Below are positions 45,936 through 54,921 of a stretch of DNA of 64,000 nt, piece after piece (position 1 is the stretch's first letter; each line of letters opens with the position of its first letter). Source of the DNA: Burkholderiales bacterium (GTDB lineage Bacteria > Pseudomonadota > Gammaproteobacteria > Burkholderiales > Burkholderiaceae_C); assembly GCA_027484405.1 (NCBI GenBank), contig JAIXTA010000208.1, forward strand, positions 1-64,000, read 5' to 3'. The notes beneath the pieces were generated by a model that searched no databases, had not been told where the DNA came from, and was given only the letters and a program-made list of their open reading frames with translations. Made by a program: the position numbers and the translations under genes.

Positions 45936-46544
45936 ATGAATACTTCAATGATCCGCCGCGGCATGGCCGTCTTGCTGGTGCTGGGCGCGAGCCTGCTGAG
46001 CGGCTGTGGCTACAACACCATCGTCACTCAGGAGCAGGGCGTGAAGGCGGCCTGGGCCGAGGTGCTCAACCAGTACCAGCGCCGTGCCGACCTGATTCCC
46101 AACATCGTCAATACCGTCAAGGGCGAGGCCGGCTTCGAGCAGGAGACGCTCACCAAGGTGGTCGAGGCGCGCGCCAAGGCCACCAGCATCCAGGCCACGC
46201 CGGAGTTGGTGAACGACCCCGAGGCCTTCAAGAAATTCACCGCGGCCCAGGGCGAGCTCACCGGCGCGCTCTCGCGCCTGCTGGTGGTGGCCGAGAACTA
46301 TCCCAACCTGAAGGCCAATGCCGGCTTCCAGGACCTGCGTACCCAGCTTGAAGGTACGGAAAACCGCATCGCGATCGCGCGCAACAAGTACATCAAGGAA
46401 GTCCAGCAATACAACACCACCATCGCCTTGCTGCAGAACATGCTCGGCAAGGTGCTGACCGGCGCCAAGGAGAAGCCGCAGTTTGCGGTGGAAAACGAGG
46501 CGGCCATCAGCAAGCCGCCGGCCGTGGACTTCAACAAGAAGTAA
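45936..46544 (+). CDS. lemA: LemA family lipoprotein
   Basis: A 202-residue LemA-type protein with a lipobox (LLSGC, Cys24) and the characteristic helical coil: GYNTIVTQEQGVKAAWAEVLNQYQRRADLIPNIV, ENYPNLKANAGFQDLRTQLEGTENRIAIARNKY. The role is unclear; LemA proteins are usually paired with TPM-domain proteins. Start ATG 45936 has AAGGAGG. It is the first gene of a three-gene cluster with two TPM-domain proteins. Confidence 0.93.
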   Translation: MNTSMIRRGMAVLLVLGASLLSGCGYNTIVTQEQGVKAAWAEVLNQYQRRADLIPNIVNTVKGEAGFEQETLTKVVEARAKATSIQATPELVNDPEAFKKFTAAQGELTGALSRLLVVAENYPNLKANAGFQDLRTQLEGTENRIAIARNKYIKEVQQYNTTIALLQNMLGKVLTGAKEKPQFAVENEAAISKPPAVDFNKK

Positions 46545-46577
46545 GCCGCCTTGCACCGCGCCACGCCCGGGACAAGC

Positions 46578-47567
46578 ATGCCAGATCCAGCATTCATGCG
46601 CTTCTCCAGCCCGAAATGGCTGGAGAAGTCCACGGGACAAGCGACAAGCCCCGCGTGGTTTGCCGCGATCCTCAGGCTGCTCATACTGGCTGCACTCGTC
46701 ATGACGCTGCCCGCGCAGGCGCAGCAGCCCCTCCCGGTACCGCCGCTCGCACAACTCACCGACACGGCAGGCGCACTGAACCCCGCGGATCGTGAGCGCA
46801 TCGCCGCGCAACTCAAGGACATCGAGCAGCGGCGCGGCAGCCAGATTGCCGTGCTGGTGATTCCCGGCACGCAGGGTGAGCCGATCGAGGACTTTGCGCA
46901 GCGCGTGGGCTCAAGCTGGAAGATCGGCCGCGCCGGCGTGGGCGATGGGCTGGTGCTGATCGTGGCCGTGCAGGACCGGCGCGCCCGCATCGATGTGGCG
47001 CGCACGCTCGAAGGCGCGATTCCGGACGTCGTGGCCGGCCGCATCATCCGCGAGGTCATGGCGCCGGCCTTCAAGGCGGGCGACTACGCCGGCGGCATCG
47101 TCAAGGCACTCGCGCGCATCGACCAGCTGCTGGACAAGGAGGCGGCGGCCGGTGCGCTGCCTGCGCCCAGCGCGGCCTTGCCCCGCCCTGGCGATGGGCG
47201 CGGCGAAGAGGGCTTCTTCGTCATCCTGATCGTGGCGGCGGCGATCGGCGCCGTGATGCGGCGCATGATCGGCGGCCTGGGGCCGCTGGCGGCCGCAGGC
47301 GGTGCGGCAGGCTATGCCGTGTGGGCAGGTCACAGCCTGTTGTGGGCGCTGCCCTTGGCGTTCTTTGTACTGCTTGCCAGCTTCGTCTTCAGCCTGCGCG
47401 GCAGCGGCCGCGCCGTGTCTCGCTCCGGCGGTGGGCCGGTCTACATCCCCGGTGGGTGGAGCAGCGGCGGTGGTGGTGGCTGGTCATCCGGCAGCAGCGA
47501 CAGCGGCGGCTGGTCCTCCGGTGGCGGGGGCGACTTCGGCGGCGGCGGCGCGAGCGGAGACTGGTGA
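46578..47567 (+). CDS. TPM-domain membrane protein (YgcG-like)
   Basis: A protein of about 329 residues with a signal/membrane segment (FAAILRLLILAALVMTLPAQA), a TPM domain (LTDTAGALNPADRERIAAQL, VGSSWKIGRAGVGDGLVLIVAVQDRRARIDV), two further membrane helices and a C-terminal Gly/Ser/Trp-rich tail repeating GGWSSGGGG. The N-terminal 25 residues before the hydrophobic segment come from dispersed repeat copy 3. Start is uncertain: ATG 46578 and ATG 46596 are both inside the repeat. It follows lemA by 33 nt and overlaps the next TPM gene. Confidence 0.85.
   Translation: MPDPAFMRFSSPKWLEKSTGQATSPAWFAAILRLLILAALVMTLPAQAQQPLPVPPLAQLTDTAGALNPADRERIAAQLKDIEQRRGSQIAVLVIPGTQGEPIEDFAQRVGSSWKIGRAGVGDGLVLIVAVQDRRARIDVARTLEGAIPDVVAGRIIREVMAPAFKAGDYAGGIVKALARIDQLLDKEAAAGALPAPSAALPRPGDGRGEEGFFVILIVAAAIGAVMRRMIGGLGPLAAAGGAAGYAVWAGHSLLWALPLAFFVLLASFVFSLRGSGRAVSRSGGGPVYIPGGWSSGGGGGWSSGSSDSGGWSSGGGGDFGGGGASGDW
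46580..46648 (+). repeat. Dispersed hairpin repeat, copy 3 (start of the TPM-domain gene)
   Basis: TTCTCCAGCC-CGAAAT-GGCTGGAGAA is a perfect 10-bp hairpin, and GGGACAAGCGACAAG is a variant of the tail. It aligns with unit one of copy 2, both carrying AGATC-AGCATTCA-GCGCTTCT. One hairpin unit only. It overlaps the 5' end of the TPM gene and would be translated. Confidence 0.6.
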
Positions 47568-48073
47568 TGAGCAAGCTGCAACGCATCCTCAAGCACGTCT
47601 TCGCCTGGCCGGCCGGCTTCTCGCGCGCCTGGCCGGCGGCCAGCGTGCGCGCCATCGAGCAGTCCATCACGGCTGGCGAGCGCCGTCACCGCGCGGAGCT
47701 GCGCTTCTGCGTCGAGGAAAGTCTGCCCTGGTCCTATCTGTGGCGGCATGCCCCGCCGCGCGAGCGGGCGGTGAACCTGTTCGGCAAGCTGCGCGTCTGG
47801 GACACGGCAGAGAACACCGGCGTGCTGATTTATGTGCTGCACGCTGACCGCCGCGTGGAGATCGTGGCCGATCGCGGCGCCGCGCGCGCGATCACGCAGG
47901 TGCAGTGGGACGCCTGGGTCGGTCAGCTGCAGGCCGCCTACCGGTCCGGGCGCTTCGAAGCGGGCACGATCGAGGTGCTGGCCGCCATCAACGAGGCGCT
48001 GGCGCAGCATTTCCCCGCGCGCGAAAGCAACCCGAACGAACTGGCCGACGCGCCGGTGATCATCCGGCGCTAG
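47567..48073 (+). CDS. TPM-domain protein, soluble
   Basis: A 168-residue protein with a TPM domain (SITAGERRHRAELRFCVEESL, AENTGVLIYVLHADRRVEIVADRG, WVGQLQAAYRSGRFEAGTIEVLAAINEAL) but no signal peptide or clear membrane helix. ATG 47567 overlaps the upstream stop. A second, soluble TPM protein after lemA and a YgcG-like gene is a common cluster. Function unknown. Confidence 0.87.
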   Translation: MSKLQRILKHVFAWPAGFSRAWPAASVRAIEQSITAGERRHRAELRFCVEESLPWSYLWRHAPPRERAVNLFGKLRVWDTAENTGVLIYVLHADRRVEIVADRGAARAITQVQWDAWVGQLQAAYRSGRFEAGTIEVLAAINEALAQHFPARESNPNELADAPVIIRR

Positions 48074-48199
48074 CGTTGCTGCAAAGCGCAGGCTCGTGGC
48101 GCGGCGGCGCTGCCTGTGCGCCGGCCGATCGAGCCGTCGTAAGGTTGAGGCATCCTGCCGCGACAGACGGCTCCTTCTCCCTTGAACGGACAACCCATC

Positions 48200-48748
48200 A
48201 TGACTCAAGCACAGATTGAGACTGCAACCCTCGGCGGCGGCTGTTTCTGGTGCCTGGAGGCCGTGTATCAGCGCGTGCGCGGCGTGCAGCATGTGCAAAG
48301 CGGCTATGCCGCCGGCCACACCAGTAACCCCAGCTACGAAGCGGTGTGCAGCGAGACCACGGGCCATGCCGAGGTGGTGCGCCTGCAGTTCGACCCCGCG
48401 GTGATCAGCTACCGGCAGATTCTGGAGATCTTCTTCTCCATCCATGACCCCACCACGCTGAACCGCCAGGGCAATGACGTGGGCGAGAGCTACCGCTCGA
48501 TCATCATTCCGCACAGCGATGCGCAGCTCGCCACCGCACGCGAGGTGATGGCCGAGGCGCAGCGCGCGCACCGCGACCCCGTCGTCACCCAGCTCACGGG
48601 CACCGATCAGGCGGCCAACTACTGGCCGGCCGAGGACTACCACCAGGACTACTTCAACCAGCACCCCAACCAGGGCTATTGCGCCTTCGTGGTCGCGCCC
48701 AAGGTGCAGAAGTTCATGCAGACCTTCAAGCAGTATCTGGCTGCATGA
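48200..48748 (+). CDS. msrA: Peptide methionine-S-sulfoxide reductase
   Basis: Reduces Met-S-sulfoxide in proteins with thioredoxin. The 182-residue protein has the active-site LGGGCFWC with catalytic Cys15, GYAAGHTSNPSYEAVC, GHAEVV and NYWPAEDYHQDYFNQHPNQGYC. The Cys of the last segment can act as resolving Cys. Start ATG 48200 is preferred to TTG 48182. Its stop overlaps the start of the YeeE-like gene (ATGA). Confidence 0.96.
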   Translation: MTQAQIETATLGGGCFWCLEAVYQRVRGVQHVQSGYAAGHTSNPSYEAVCSETTGHAEVVRLQFDPAVISYRQILEIFFSIHDPTTLNRQGNDVGESYRSIIIPHSDAQLATAREVMAEAQRAHRDPVVTQLTGTDQAANYWPAEDYHQDYFNQHPNQGYCAFVVAPKVQKFMQTFKQYLAA

Positions 48749-49212
48749 TGGAGGCGCTCTTTCCGCTGGGATGGGCCCACTATCTGGCTGGCGGCCTGCT
48801 GATCGGGCTCGGCGTGAGCTGGCTGTTTGCCAGCACGGGGCTGATCGGCGGCATGAGCAGCGTGTATTCGGCCCTGTGGTCCTGGGTGGATCGCAGTGCC
48901 TTCTTCCAGCAGCCGCGCTTTACCGGCAGCCGGGTCTGGCGTGGCGTGTATGCCGCCGGGCTGGTGCTGGGCGCGCTGCTCTGGTGGCTGGCCGCGGGCC
49001 GGCCCGCGCCGCCGGCTGCCCTGCCGCTCTGGCAGCTGATCGCCGGGGGTTTCATTGCCGGCTTTGGTGCGCGCCTGTCGAATGGCTGCACCTCCGGGCA
49101 CGGTATCTGCGGCATGGCGTCATTGCAGCTGCCCTCGGTGACTGCCGTGATCATCTTCCTGACCACCGGCATGCTGACGGCACAGGTCGTCAAGGCGCTG
49201 GGCGGAGCCTGA
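48745..49212 (+). CDS. YeeE/YedE-type membrane protein, half A
   Basis: A 155-residue inner-membrane protein with four hydrophobic helices and the conserved NGCTSGHGICG motif of the YeeE/YedE sulfur-compound (thiosulfate-type) transporter family. It represents one half of the canonical fold; half B is the next gene. Start ATG 48745 overlaps the msrA stop. Confidence 0.9.
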   Translation: MMEALFPLGWAHYLAGGLLIGLGVSWLFASTGLIGGMSSVYSALWSWVDRSAFFQQPRFTGSRVWRGVYAAGLVLGALLWWLAAGRPAPPAALPLWQLIAGGFIAGFGARLSNGCTSGHGICGMASLQLPSVTAVIIFLTTGMLTAQVVKALGGA

Positions 49213-49213
49213 C

Positions 49214-49630
49214 ATGAGCACCAAGCAACTCGTTTCCGTCCTGCTGGCCGGTGTGCTGTTCGGCTTCGGTCTGGCGTTGTCCACGATGGTGAACCCGGCA
49301 GTCGTGCTGGCCTTCCTGCGCTGGCAGGACTTTGGCTTGCTGCTGGTGCTGGGCGGGGCGACCACGCTGACCTTCGTGGCCTATCAAAGTCTGCCGCGGC
49401 TGATGCGCCGGCCCCTGTTCGGCGCGCAGTTCGACCGCCATCCGGCCGCCATGGACGCCCGCACCCTGGGCGGTGCAGCGCTCTTTGGCATCGGCTGGGG
49501 CATCAGCGGCGTGTGCCCCGGACCCGCCATTGCCGGGCTGGGCACCGGCAACTTCAGTCTGCTCTGGGTGGTGGTGGCCATGGCCCTGGGGGCCTGGGTG
49601 CAGGGGCGCTTTTTCGCGCCACGCAGCTAG
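49214..49630 (+). CDS. YeeE/YedE-type membrane protein, half B
   Basis: A 138-residue protein with four helices and the companion motif GWGISGVCPGPAIAGLG, matching the split DUF6691-like partner of YeeE half-proteins. The Cys in each half probably handles a sulfur species. It follows half A by 1 nt. Split pairs are common beside sulfide/sulfurtransferase genes; here the neighbour is msrA. Confidence 0.9.
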   Translation: MSTKQLVSVLLAGVLFGFGLALSTMVNPAVVLAFLRWQDFGLLLVLGGATTLTFVAYQSLPRLMRRPLFGAQFDRHPAAMDARTLGGAALFGIGWGISGVCPGPAIAGLGTGNFSLLWVVVAMALGAWVQGRFFAPRS

Positions 49631-49633
49631 CGC

Positions 49634-50707
49634 TCAGTCGAAACGGGCGCCGGCCGGGCCACGTGTGGGCACATCGCCCAGCCGGTCAAGGATGGCCTCG
49701 GCGAGTGCCAGCACCGACAGGGGCGCGCTGCCCTCCGCCTTGTTGTTGATGATGACCTGAACCGGCTGGCCCATGCGCACATGGGCTGCGGCGAGATCAG
49801 CCAGGCCGTGGCGGGTATCGAGGTCCGGATCCACCAGTCGGTTGAAGGGCGCATATCGGTCTTTCGCGCCTTCGTACTTCATGCCGGCATGCAGGCTCCA
49901 GCGCACCACCAGCGGACCGGGCGGCAACAGCTCGAGCGCGCGCGCCTGCCGCGCCAGTTCCGGCATGCGGGCATGGATGCCGATGCACAGGCGTACGCCA
50001 TGCTCGCCCAGCGCGCGCACCAGCCGCGGGGTGAGCAGTTCGGGGTCGCGCAGCTCAAGCGCCAAGGTGGCCGCACGGGCCTCCGCAGCGCGGAGGGCTC
50101 CGAAGAACTCGCTGATGCGAGCGGCAAACCCGGCCGGATCGGCCAGCAACGCGCGGTGCACGGGTGAGAGCTGGAACACCAGTGCACCTGCCTTGGCTTC
50201 CAGGCCGTCGAGGCAGGGTTTGACGAACTGCTCCAGCGCGAGCTGCGCGTTCAGGAAGTCCGGGTTTGGTTGCAGGGCCACACCGCTGCTGCCCCGGATC
50301 GTGGCATCGCACACGGTGCTGGGCGCCTTGATCAGGAAGCGGAAGTGCGCCGGCACCTGCTGCGCGTAGTCGCGGTACTGCGTTTCGGAGAGCGGCGCGT
50401 AGAAGCCGCGGTCGATGCCCACCGCGCCGAGCACCGGGTGCCGCGCATACTGCTTCAGCCCCTTGCGCGAAAGGGTGCTCTCCGTGGCGGCCTCGGGGTA
50501 GACGATGCCGGCCCAGCCGGGAAAGGACCAGGACGAGGTGCCCAGGGATACGCCGGGCGGCAGAGGGCGCGGCAGTTGCAGCGCATCGGGCAGCGGGCCG
50601 GAGGGCTCCACCTCACGGGCTTTGCGGCCGGGAGGGCGTGCCGCGCTGCGCTCAGTGCCCGCCGAGTCGTCTCCAAACAGGCCGAACTGGTCCGGGGGCG
50701 TAGGCAT
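49634..50707 (-). CDS. DUF72 family protein
   Basis: A 357-residue TIM-barrel-like protein of the YecE/DUF72 family: GTSSWSFPGWAGIVYP, IDRGFYAPLSETQYRDYAQQVPAHFRFLIKAP, and the late WSLHAGMKYEGAKDRYAPF and VQVIINNKAEGSAP. The function is unknown. A poorly conserved N-terminus of about 50 residues precedes the domain. Its stop lies 4 nt from the convergent YeeE half-gene. Confidence 0.9.
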   Translation of the reverse strand: MPTPPDQFGLFGDDSAGTERSAARPPGRKAREVEPSGPLPDALQLPRPLPPGVSLGTSSWSFPGWAGIVYPEAATESTLSRKGLKQYARHPVLGAVGIDRGFYAPLSETQYRDYAQQVPAHFRFLIKAPSTVCDATIRGSSGVALQPNPDFLNAQLALEQFVKPCLDGLEAKAGALVFQLSPVHRALLADPAGFAARISEFFGALRAAEARAATLALELRDPELLTPRLVRALGEHGVRLCIGIHARMPELARQARALELLPPGPLVVRWSLHAGMKYEGAKDRYAPFNRLVDPDLDTRHGLADLAAAHVRMGQPVQVIINNKAEGSAPLSVLALAEAILDRLGDVPTRGPAGARFD

Positions 50708-50734
50708 GGCTCCGAGACGGCGCGGGCTGGCGCG

Positions 50735-52840
50735 TCAGGCGGCCTCGGCATCGCGCGGGGTGCGTGCGGGCGACAGGGTCGGCGTGGTGAGCGGGTCGGC
50801 CGTGCCCACATCGCCCGGCCGCACCACTAGTGGCGGCACGGCAAATGCGCCGGTGGCCTCCATCGCGGCAACTGCAGCTGCGGCCGCATTGGCCTGGTTG
50901 CTGGCCGTGGTGCTGTCCAGCGGGACGGTCAGCAGCACGCGTGTACCGCGCACGCCGGACTCGAGCAGCAGGTCGGCGCCGATGCGGTTGGCGCGCTTCT
51001 GCAGATTGGGAAGGCCCCGGCCTCGGCCGGGCGCAGCCTGGACCTCGAAGCCCACGCCGTTGTCGGCAATTTCGACCAGGAGTGCGGGCGGGTGGGTCTG
51101 GAGGCGCAGCTGCACGGTGGCTTCAGTGGCCTGCGAGTGCTTCAGGATGTTGGTCAGGCTCTCCTGCATCACGCGCAGGATCGGCAAGGTGGCCGTGGCA
51201 GGCAGCGCCGAGGTGTCCGGCACATTGAGCATGCTCCAGTTGAGCTTGACGCCGGCGGCCTTGAAGCGCGCCTGCATGCGGAAGCGCAGGTTGCCCACGG
51301 CAGGCAGCAGCTCGGCGCCGTCCGGCGCAAAGGCATCAATGGCCAGGCGCAGGTCGTCCAGCGCGTCGCGCAGGATATTGACCATCTCCTGCTTGCTGAC
51401 GTTGCTGCGCTCGACCATCACCAGCGAAGACAGCAGCTGGCTGCCGAGGCCGTCGTGCATGTCCTGCATGATGCGGGCGCGCTCTTCCACGGTGATGCGG
51501 CGCTGCTCGATCTCGTACTGCTCGTCATACTTGCGCATGAGCTCGATCTCGCGCGCGGACACGCGATCGGCCAGCATAAAGTTCACGGTCTCGAGGCGGT
51601 CCATCGCCAGCGCATAGCGCGACACCAGCACCGCGCCCATCACGATCATGACCACCGGACCGGAGAGGTGCGCAAAGATCGGCCCGGCAATCGGCAGCAG
51701 GCCCAGGGTCCCGGCAAAGTCGATCAGGTTGAGCACCACCATCAAGGTCAGCGACAGCAGCAGCCCGGTCACTTCCAGCGTGGGTCGCTGCAGCGCGGCG
51801 CGCACCAGCAGGAACACGGCATAGAACGAGGCCAGCGCGATGCTGACGCTCCAGATCCGGCCGAACACGCCCTCCGGGTTCACGCCAAAGAACAGGGCAC
51901 CCAGGATGCCGGCCATGCCGATGCCGATCACGATGGCATCGACCCACCGATGCACGGCACCGACCAGGCGGGTGATGCCCATCATCAGGCAGGCGGTCAC
52001 GCCGCCGTAGCCCACGTAGTACAGAAGCCGCCAGGCAATGCGCGCCTCCAGGGGCATGAACTCGATCCAGAAGTACACCGCCCGGATGCCCCAGAAGATG
52101 CCCGCCAGGCCGAGCAGACCGTAGCTGACCTGCTCGCGGCGCAGCCACCAGAACCAGATGAAGGCCAGCCCGAAGGTGAAGCTCACGAGTGCCGTGATCC
52201 GCGGCGTGGTGTGCGCCATGAAAAAGGCGGTCTCGTACTGTTCGCGCAGCATGTTGGTCGGCCCGATCTCCATGGGAGGCATGGAGTTCGGGCCGCTGCG
52301 GAAGGTGGTCTTGATCAGGATCTCGTTGGTGCCCGGCCAGAGCAGGGCATTGGGCAGCTCGATCAGCAGGGGCTTGCGCCAGCGCACGAAGGTGCGCTCG
52401 TCGCCCGGCTGAATGCCACCCACGCGCATTCCGTTCACATAGACCCAGCCGCCGTTGTAGACCCGGCTGACCAGCAGTGCGATGGGCTCTGCCGGGCGCG
52501 CATTCAGATCGAATCGGAGGCGGATCCATTGGGCATGGAGCTGATCGGCCCGCTCGCTGCCCGGGGCGGTCCAGTTGTAGGGCAGGGTGGTGCGAACGAA
52601 GGCCTCATTCTGCGTCGGCGGGACCTCTGCGTTGCTGGCGCCCTGGGCACTGGTGCGGATCTCGACCGTGTTGATCTGCACGACCGCTCGACCGGCGTCG
52701 GCATGGGCCTGCGGCAGTGCAATCAGCCCGGTGGCGAGCGCGAGGGCGCTGCCTGTGCGGCGCAGACCGTTCAGCAGGGCGCCGATCAGGCCGATCCCGA
52801 CAGCGCGCGCACCGCCGGTTTGCAGGGCACGCGCATCCAT
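50735..52840 (-). CDS. Sensor histidine kinase with 7TM sensory module
   Basis: A 701-residue kinase. A signal peptide/TM near 25-47 is followed by an extracytoplasmic jelly-roll-like domain (55-200: WIRLRFDLNARPAEPIALLVSR, VYVNGMRVGG), seven membrane helices (about 210-410; 7TMR-DISM type), and a HisKA_3 dimerisation domain with His462 in MQDMHDGLGSQL. The ATPase domain has QESLTNILKHS, IADNGVGFE and GRGLPNLQKRA. It is NarX/DesK-class. Residues after 640 are low-complexity. The response regulator gene is 5 nt away in the transcription direction before it. Confidence 0.93.
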   Translation of the reverse strand: MDARALQTGGARAVGIGLIGALLNGLRRTGSALALATGLIALPQAHADAGRAVVQINTVEIRTSAQGASNAEVPPTQNEAFVRTTLPYNWTAPGSERADQLHAQWIRLRFDLNARPAEPIALLVSRVYNGGWVYVNGMRVGGIQPGDERTFVRWRKPLLIELPNALLWPGTNEILIKTTFRSGPNSMPPMEIGPTNMLREQYETAFFMAHTTPRITALVSFTFGLAFIWFWWLRREQVSYGLLGLAGIFWGIRAVYFWIEFMPLEARIAWRLLYYVGYGGVTACLMMGITRLVGAVHRWVDAIVIGIGMAGILGALFFGVNPEGVFGRIWSVSIALASFYAVFLLVRAALQRPTLEVTGLLLSLTLMVVLNLIDFAGTLGLLPIAGPIFAHLSGPVVMIVMGAVLVSRYALAMDRLETVNFMLADRVSAREIELMRKYDEQYEIEQRRITVEERARIMQDMHDGLGSQLLSSLVMVERSNVSKQEMVNILRDALDDLRLAIDAFAPDGAELLPAVGNLRFRMQARFKAAGVKLNWSMLNVPDTSALPATATLPILRVMQESLTNILKHSQATEATVQLRLQTHPPALLVEIADNGVGFEVQAAPGRGRGLPNLQKRANRIGADLLLESGVRGTRVLLTVPLDSTTASNQANAAAAAVAAMEATGAFAVPPLVVRPGDVGTADPLTTPTLSPARTPRDAEAA

Positions 52841-52845
52841 GGCGG

Positions 52846-53529
52846 TCAGATGGCGCCGAGCAGACCCATCTGCGTGGCCTCGTACACGGCCTGGCCGCGC
52901 GAGTTCACCGCCAGCTTGCGGTAGATCTTCTTGATGTGAGTCGCCACGGTGTAGGGCGAGATGTCGAGCAGTTCGCCGATCTCGTTGAAGGAGAAGCCCT
53001 TGGCGAGCAGCTGCAGGATCTGCGTCTCGCGCGCGGACAGCGGCACTTCTGGGCCTTCCACCGGCGTGGCCGGCTTCACCGGCACGGCTGCACGCGGCTT
53101 GCTGGCGCGAAAGCGCTCGAGCACATGGCGCGCCACCACCGGGCTGACCGGCGAGCCGCCGGCATGCAGGGTCTTGATGGCATCGACGAATTCTTCCTGC
53201 GGCGTGTCCTTCAGCAGGTAGCCGGTCGCGCCGGCCTCGATGCTGTCGACCACGTGCATTTCGTCATCGAACACCGTGATGACCATGATGTCGGTGTCCG
53301 GATACTTCTCGGCGCAGTGCTTGATGATCTCGATGCCGCTGGCATCGGGCATGCCGAGATCCACCAGCATCACATCGGGCTGCTCCTCGTCGATCATGGT
53401 CTTGGCATTTGCGATGGTCGAGGCCACACCGAGCAGCTCGAAGGCATCCTCGCGCGTGACCGCGTCCGTGAAGCGGCGCTGGAATTCGGGCTCGTCTTCC
53501 ACCACCATGATGCTGAGCTTGTTGGTCAT
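52846..53529 (-). CDS. LuxR/NarL-family response regulator
   Basis: A 227-residue regulator. The receiver domain is 1-125 with VVEDEPEF and phospho-acceptor Asp57 in MLVDLGMP, and T/K switch residues in VITVFD and LLKDTP. A Pro/Val linker leads to a LuxR-type helix-turn-helix (SARETQILQLLAKGFSFNEIGELLDISPYTVATHIKKIYRKL). It precedes the kinase gene by 5 nt, forming an obvious two-component system. Target genes are unknown. Confidence 0.95.
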   Translation of the reverse strand: MTNKLSIMVVEDEPEFQRRFTDAVTREDAFELLGVASTIANAKTMIDEEQPDVMLVDLGMPDASGIEIIKHCAEKYPDTDIMVITVFDDEMHVVDSIEAGATGYLLKDTPQEEFVDAIKTLHAGGSPVSPVVARHVLERFRASKPRAAVPVKPATPVEGPEVPLSARETQILQLLAKGFSFNEIGELLDISPYTVATHIKKIYRKLAVNSRGQAVYEATQMGLLGAI

Positions 53530-53565
53530 GCTGCACCTGCAAGAATTGGATTGCGGTTGACTAGC

Positions 53566-54204
53566 TTAGGGCGCAAGGCGCGTGAGCTTCCAGTCTGTTG
53601 ACCCATTCAAGGTATAGAGAATGCGGTCATGCAGGCGCGAGGGGCGGCCCTGCCAGAACTCCACGCGGTCCGGCACAAGCCGGAATCCGCCCCAGTGCGG
53701 CGGTCGAGGCGGGTTGAGCAGAAACTTCGCGCCGTACTCCGCGGCCCGGGCGACCAGCACGGCGCGCGAGGCGATTTCCTGGCTCTGCGGGCTCGCCCAG
53801 GCACCGATGCGGCTGTCCAGCGGGCGGCTGGCGAAATAGGCATCGGACTCCGCATCGCTGACCTTGTCCACGCGACCTTCAATGCGCACCACGCGCTCCA
53901 GCTCCACCCAATGGAACTGCAGTGCGGCAAATGGATGCTCGGCGAGCTCCTTGCCCTTGCGGCTGTCGTAGTTCGTGTACCAGACGAAGCCGCGCGCATC
54001 GACACCCTTGATCAGGACCACGCGCGTGCTGGGTCGCTCGCCTGCCCCCACCGTGGCCAGGGTCATGGCGTTGGGTTCGGGGATCTCGGCCTTCAGCGCT
54101 TCGTCGAACCAGCGCTGGAATTGGCTGATGGGATCGGCGGCGCAGGCATCTTCATCCAGCGCGCCACGGCTGTAGGTCTTGCGGAGGTCGGCAATGGAGC
54201 TCAT
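53566..54204 (-). CDS. pdxH: Pyridoxamine/pyridoxine 5'-phosphate oxidase
   Basis: FMN-dependent oxidase of 212 residues that makes pyridoxal 5'-phosphate. Features are the N-terminal [52 protein letters not shown] (FMN/PLP contacts), [12 protein letters not shown] and the C-terminal [14 protein letters not shown]. The start ATG 54204 matches the family. It stands alone between the response regulator and a ChaC-like gene. Confidence 0.96.
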   Translation of the reverse strand: MSSIADLRKTYSRGALDEDACAADPISQFQRWFDEALKAEIPEPNAMTLATVGAGERPSTRVVLIKGVDARGFVWYTNYDSRKGKELAEHPFAALQFHWVELERVVRIEGRVDKVSDAESDAYFASRPLDSRIGAWASPQSQEIASRAVLVARAAEYGAKFLLNPPRPPHWGGFRLVPDRVEFWQGRPSRLHDRILYTLNGSTDWKLTRLAP

Positions 54205-54293
54205 GCCCGAAGTCTAGAACCCGCCACGCTGTGGCGAAGGACGGCGGGCCGCCAATCGGCCGCTCAACCGGGTGTCGAGGCCTGGGAGCGCGC

Positions 54294-54881
54294 TCAAGCC
54301 GTGGCGTGCAGCAGGCGCACCAGCTGCTTCAGCCGAGTATCTCGAAAGCCGTGGGCTTCGAGCGAGGCCACGGTGTTCTCGAGGTATTCGCGCGCTGTGC
54401 CGCGGCTGCCCACCCCGCTGTGCAAGGCGGCCAGCAGCTCCTGCATGGGCAGCTTGCCGCAGTAGCCGTCGGCCCCGCGGCGCACGACGAAGGTCAGGGC
54501 GGTGATCGGCTCGGTGTCCGTGCTCACGCGCAGCCAGGTCGGGTCGTAGGAGTGGTTGGTCATCTCCCGGTCCCAGAGCTCCGTCAGTGCCGTTTTCACG
54601 TCGGCCGCAGCAATCCGCAGTGCCAGCCCCGTGCAGGCGCCGCCACGGTCGAGACCCAGCACCAACCCGGGGTTCTGCGGGGTGCCGCGGAAGTGCTTGC
54701 TCCAGAGATACAGGCCGCGATGAAAGCCGGCCAGGCGTGCACGGCGCTTTTCAATGATGGGGATGCCGGGGTTCCAGATCAGCGAGCCGTAGGCAAAGAC
54801 CCAGACATCGTGCCCGGGGACGATGCTCGAAAGCAGACAGTCCAGACTGCGGCAGATGCGGTGGGCGCCGGGGGGTTGCAT
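54294..54881 (-). CDS. ChaC-like gamma-glutamylcyclotransferase
   Basis: A 195-residue protein with the glutathione-specific gamma-glutamylcyclotransferase signature VWVFAYGSLIWNPG, substrate-binding RGTPQNPGLVLGLDRGGACTGLA and the catalytic-type Glu in LWDREMTNHSYDPTW. The reaction releases 5-oxoproline from glutathione. ATG 54881 (MQPPGAHRICR) is preferred; the longer track start overlaps the MFS stop. Its gene follows the MFS exporter gene on the same strand. Confidence 0.9.
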   Translation of the reverse strand: MQPPGAHRICRSLDCLLSSIVPGHDVWVFAYGSLIWNPGIPIIEKRRARLAGFHRGLYLWSKHFRGTPQNPGLVLGLDRGGACTGLALRIAAADVKTALTELWDREMTNHSYDPTWLRVSTDTEPITALTFVVRRGADGYCGKLPMQELLAALHSGVGSRGTAREYLENTVASLEAHGFRDTRLKQLVRLLHATA

Positions 54882-54921
54882 GAGTCTGAAGCTTAGCGAT
54901 TCGTGTGCCAGGCCTTCGGGG

